This document shows, one piece after another, positions 5,379-6,403 of a stretch of DNA of 6,403 nucleotides. The notes under the pieces are model-generated. The model did no database searches. It saw only the letters and a list, made by a program, of their open reading frames with translations, and was not told where the DNA came from. Source of the stretch: an uncultured Solirubrobacterales bacterium (GTDB lineage Bacteria > Actinomycetota > Thermoleophilia > Solirubrobacterales > Solirubrobacteraceae); the NCBI GenBank assembly GCA_937973575.1, contig CALJKH010000159.1:1-6403 (forward strand), read 5' to 3'. Within the stretch, counting starts at the first letter, position 1, and each line of letters opens with the position of its first letter. The position numbers were made by a program, and so were the translations under genes.

Positions 5379-5401
5379 TCAAAGCGACAAGTCTGATTTA
5401 G

Positions 5402-5430
5402 AAGGGCGGTCCTCCGGGGCCGCCCTTTCT
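5402..5430 (+). terminator. Rho-independent terminator after cupredoxin 1
   Basis: AAGGGCGG (5402-5409) pairs with CCGCCCTT (5420-5427). The stem extends inward by TCC/GGG (one T-G wobble) to 11 bp with a TCCG tetraloop, and is followed by TTTCT. It starts 23 nt after the cupredoxin 1 stop. The stem sequence is nearly the same as in the terminator at 5990-6018. Confidence 0.9.
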
Positions 5431-5477
5431 CATTCAGTGGGCTGCTTGTCTGAACTGGGAGCGGTTGCTCGTTCGTA

Positions 5478-5503
5478 GAGTCAGTACCTACCCCCGACGA
5501 CTC
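5478..5503 (+). promoter_or_regulatory. C-loop leader hairpin of cupredoxin 2
   Basis: GAGTC (5478-5482) pairs with GACTC (5499-5503), leaving a 16-nt loop with a CCCCC run (5491-5495). It directly abuts the SD AAGGAG (5504-5509). It shares the pattern GTCAG...ACC...CCCCGAC with the leader of cupredoxin 1. TAGAGT (5476-5481), which overlaps its left arm, fits TANNNT and could instead be a -10 box; in that case the hairpin would not be fully transcribed. Confidence 0.35.
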
Positions 5504-5514
5504 AAGGAGTGCAC

Positions 5515-5967
5515 ATGCCCAGCAAGACGACAACTCTTCTTACAACCGGACTCGTCGCAGCCATGGCTGTAACCGCCGGTTGTGGATCCACATCAAGCAA
5601 CAACCAAGCCGCCAACCCCACGACTGAGACCGCCGCAAAGACAGTCGCGGAAAAGGCTGCTGCTACCGCAAAGGCGCCGAGCGGCGGCCAGACGGTAAGC
5701 GTTTCATCTCCTCCAAACCAGATCGCATTTGCCCAGAAGGCCCTCACTGCCAAGGCGGGGACAGTCACTTTCAACTACAGCAACCCCGGCCAGATCCCCC
5801 ACAACTTCGTGATCCTTGACCAGTCAGGCAACCCGATTGACCCAGTCATGCCCGTGTTCGCTGGTGGGAAGAAGTCAATTACGGTTGACCTCAAGCCAGG
5901 TACCTACAAGTTCATCTGCCAACCACATCAAGCAGCTGGAATGGTTGGAGAGCTCAAAGTCTCATAA
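5515..5967 (+). CDS. Cupredoxin lipoprotein 2 (plastocyanin-like, C-x2-H-x4-M loop)
   Basis: A 150-residue lipoprotein paralogous to the preceding gene. The signal peptide has Lys4, a hydrophobic core at about 8-20, and a lipobox Val-Thr-Ala-Gly-Cys with Cys23. A linker rich in Ala, Thr and Lys extends to about residue 58. The copper domain has predicted ligands His96 (IPHNF), Cys135, His138 and Met143 in CQPHQAAGM, which is exactly the plastocyanin loop. The motif AKAGTVTF (79-86) matches AKAGKVTF of the first protein, as does the AANPTT linker segment. It should be a membrane-anchored electron carrier with a redox partner not encoded here. The start is ATG 5515, 5 nt after AAGGAG. The in-frame GTG at 5509 overlaps that SD and is rejected. 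The gene has its own leader and terminator, so it is probably monocistronic and separately regulated from cupredoxin 1. Confidence 0.9.
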   Translation: MPSKTTTLLTTGLVAAMAVTAGCGSTSSNNQAANPTTETAAKTVAEKAAATAKAPSGGQTVSVSSPPNQIAFAQKALTAKAGTVTFNYSNPGQIPHNFVILDQSGNPIDPVMPVFAGGKKSITVDLKPGTYKFICQPHQAAGMVGELKVS

Positions 5968-5989
5968 CAGCCAAGACTTAAGGTCTTAC

Positions 5990-6018
5990 AAGGGCGGTCC
6001 TAACGGGCCGCCCTTTTT
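5990..6018 (+). terminator. Rho-independent terminator after cupredoxin 2
   Basis: AAGGGCGG (5990-5997) pairs with CCGCCCTT (6008-6015). TCC/GGG extends the stem inward to 11 bp with a TAAC tetraloop, and a run of five T (6014-6018) follows. It begins 23 nt after the stop, the same distance as in the first copy. A smaller inverted repeat AAGAC/GTCTT (5973-5987) lies just upstream. Confidence 0.92.
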
Positions 6019-6047
6019 CGTTCCCCCTCACCTGCGATGCTGGGTTG

Positions 6048-6403
6048 ATGAGCGAACTTGTCTATGTTGAGCGCCCACCAGCTGATGTAGCCGAAGGTCT
6101 TCTCGTGCTGCACCACGGTCGCGGCTCCAACGAGCAAGACCTGATCGGCCTTGCCGATGTCTTTGACCCGGAGCGCAGACTCCATGTCGTGTCACCACGG
6201 GCACCGCTCGAGTTCCAAGGCATGCCCGGCGCACACTGGTATGTCGTGCAGCGCGTCGGATTCCCCCATGCTGAGACATTCCTACCCAGCTTGAAAATGC
6301 TCAACGCGTTCCACGACTCCCTCTACGAGCGAACCGGCGTTGGCCCGGAGCGGACAATCCTCGGCGGCTTCTCACAAGGCTCAGTAATGAGCTTTGCGAC
6401 TGG
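6048..6403 (+). CDS. Phospholipase/carboxylesterase-family serine esterase (3' end beyond window)
   Basis: An open frame from ATG 6048 runs to the right edge without a stop: 118 complete codons, so the C-terminal half is missing. It belongs to the alpha/beta-hydrolase group of small phospholipases/carboxylesterases (YpfH-like, abhydrolase_2). The family's oxyanion-side motif LHHGRGSNEQDL is at 21-32, followed by VVSPRAPL (47-54) and HWY (63-65). The nucleophile elbow GFSQG is at 107-111 with catalytic Ser109. The catalytic Asp and His would lie beyond the window. There is no signal peptide, so it should be a cytoplasmic esterase or thioesterase-like hydrolase; the natural ester is unknown. 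The ATG is only 30 nt past the preceding terminator and has no clear SD, so its promoter must overlap the terminator or the start is leaderless. Confidence 0.85.
   Translation, partial: MSELVYVERPPADVAEGLLVLHHGRGSNEQDLIGLADVFDPERRLHVVSPRAPLEFQGMPGAHWYVVQRVGFPHAETFLPSLKMLNAFHDSLYERTGVGPERTILGGFSQGSVMSFAT

Noticed and set aside
5509..5514. GTG start for cupredoxin 2, two codons upstream
   Set aside because: The GTG overlaps the AAGGAG SD itself. ATG 5515 lies 5 nt after that SD.
5973..5987. AAGAC/GTCTT inverted repeat as an attachment site or regulator site
   Set aside because: It has only 5-bp arms, lies between a stop codon and a strong terminator, and is not repeated elsewhere in the window.

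Overview
The window looks like chromosomal DNA of an actinobacterium. The GC content is fairly high but not extreme. GTG and TTG starts occur, Shine-Dalgarno use is mixed with SD-less starts, the lipoproteins have short Cys-Gly-Ser-rich linkers, and the tRNA gene lacks an encoded CCA. The class or genus cannot be fixed from the sequence. I see no transposase, integrase, CRISPR array or phage gene.

Left half (minus strand, read from 2425 down to 1): a lipoprotein solute-binding protein of the ThiY/THI5 (NMT1-like) family is followed 9 nt later by a small P-loop kinase of the uridine-kinase type. Next come a tRNA-Val(UAC) gene and the 5' part of an unrecognised secreted protein that runs off the left edge.

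Centre (plus strand, 2447-4775): a tightly packed operon encodes an ABC permease, its ATPase and two FluC/CrcB fluoride-channel subunits. Its genes overlap or abut by 1-4 nt. The solute-binding protein needed by this permease is the divergent gene across a gap of only 21 bp, so one transporter is split over two back-to-back transcription units. The two FluC proteins show opposite charge bias, as expected for the two halves of an antiparallel heterodimer.

Right part (plus strand, 4776-6403): two monocistronic, paralogous type-1 copper (cupredoxin) lipoproteins follow. Each has a C-rich hairpin in its leader, a clear SD and a strong rho-independent terminator, and the two terminators are nearly identical. 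The first has a perfect palindrome in front of it that matches the CRP-type TGTGA-N6-TCACA consensus. A serine esterase of the phospholipase/carboxylesterase (alpha/beta-hydrolase) family starts at 6048 and runs off the right edge.

Working together: the binding protein, permease and ATPase should form one importer, probably for a pyrimidine- or thiamine-precursor-like compound. The adjacent kinase could trap the imported compound by phosphorylation (inference). The FluC pair would export fluoride. Why it is coupled to this importer is the most open question in the window. The two cupredoxins are probably membrane-anchored electron carriers outside the cell membrane.
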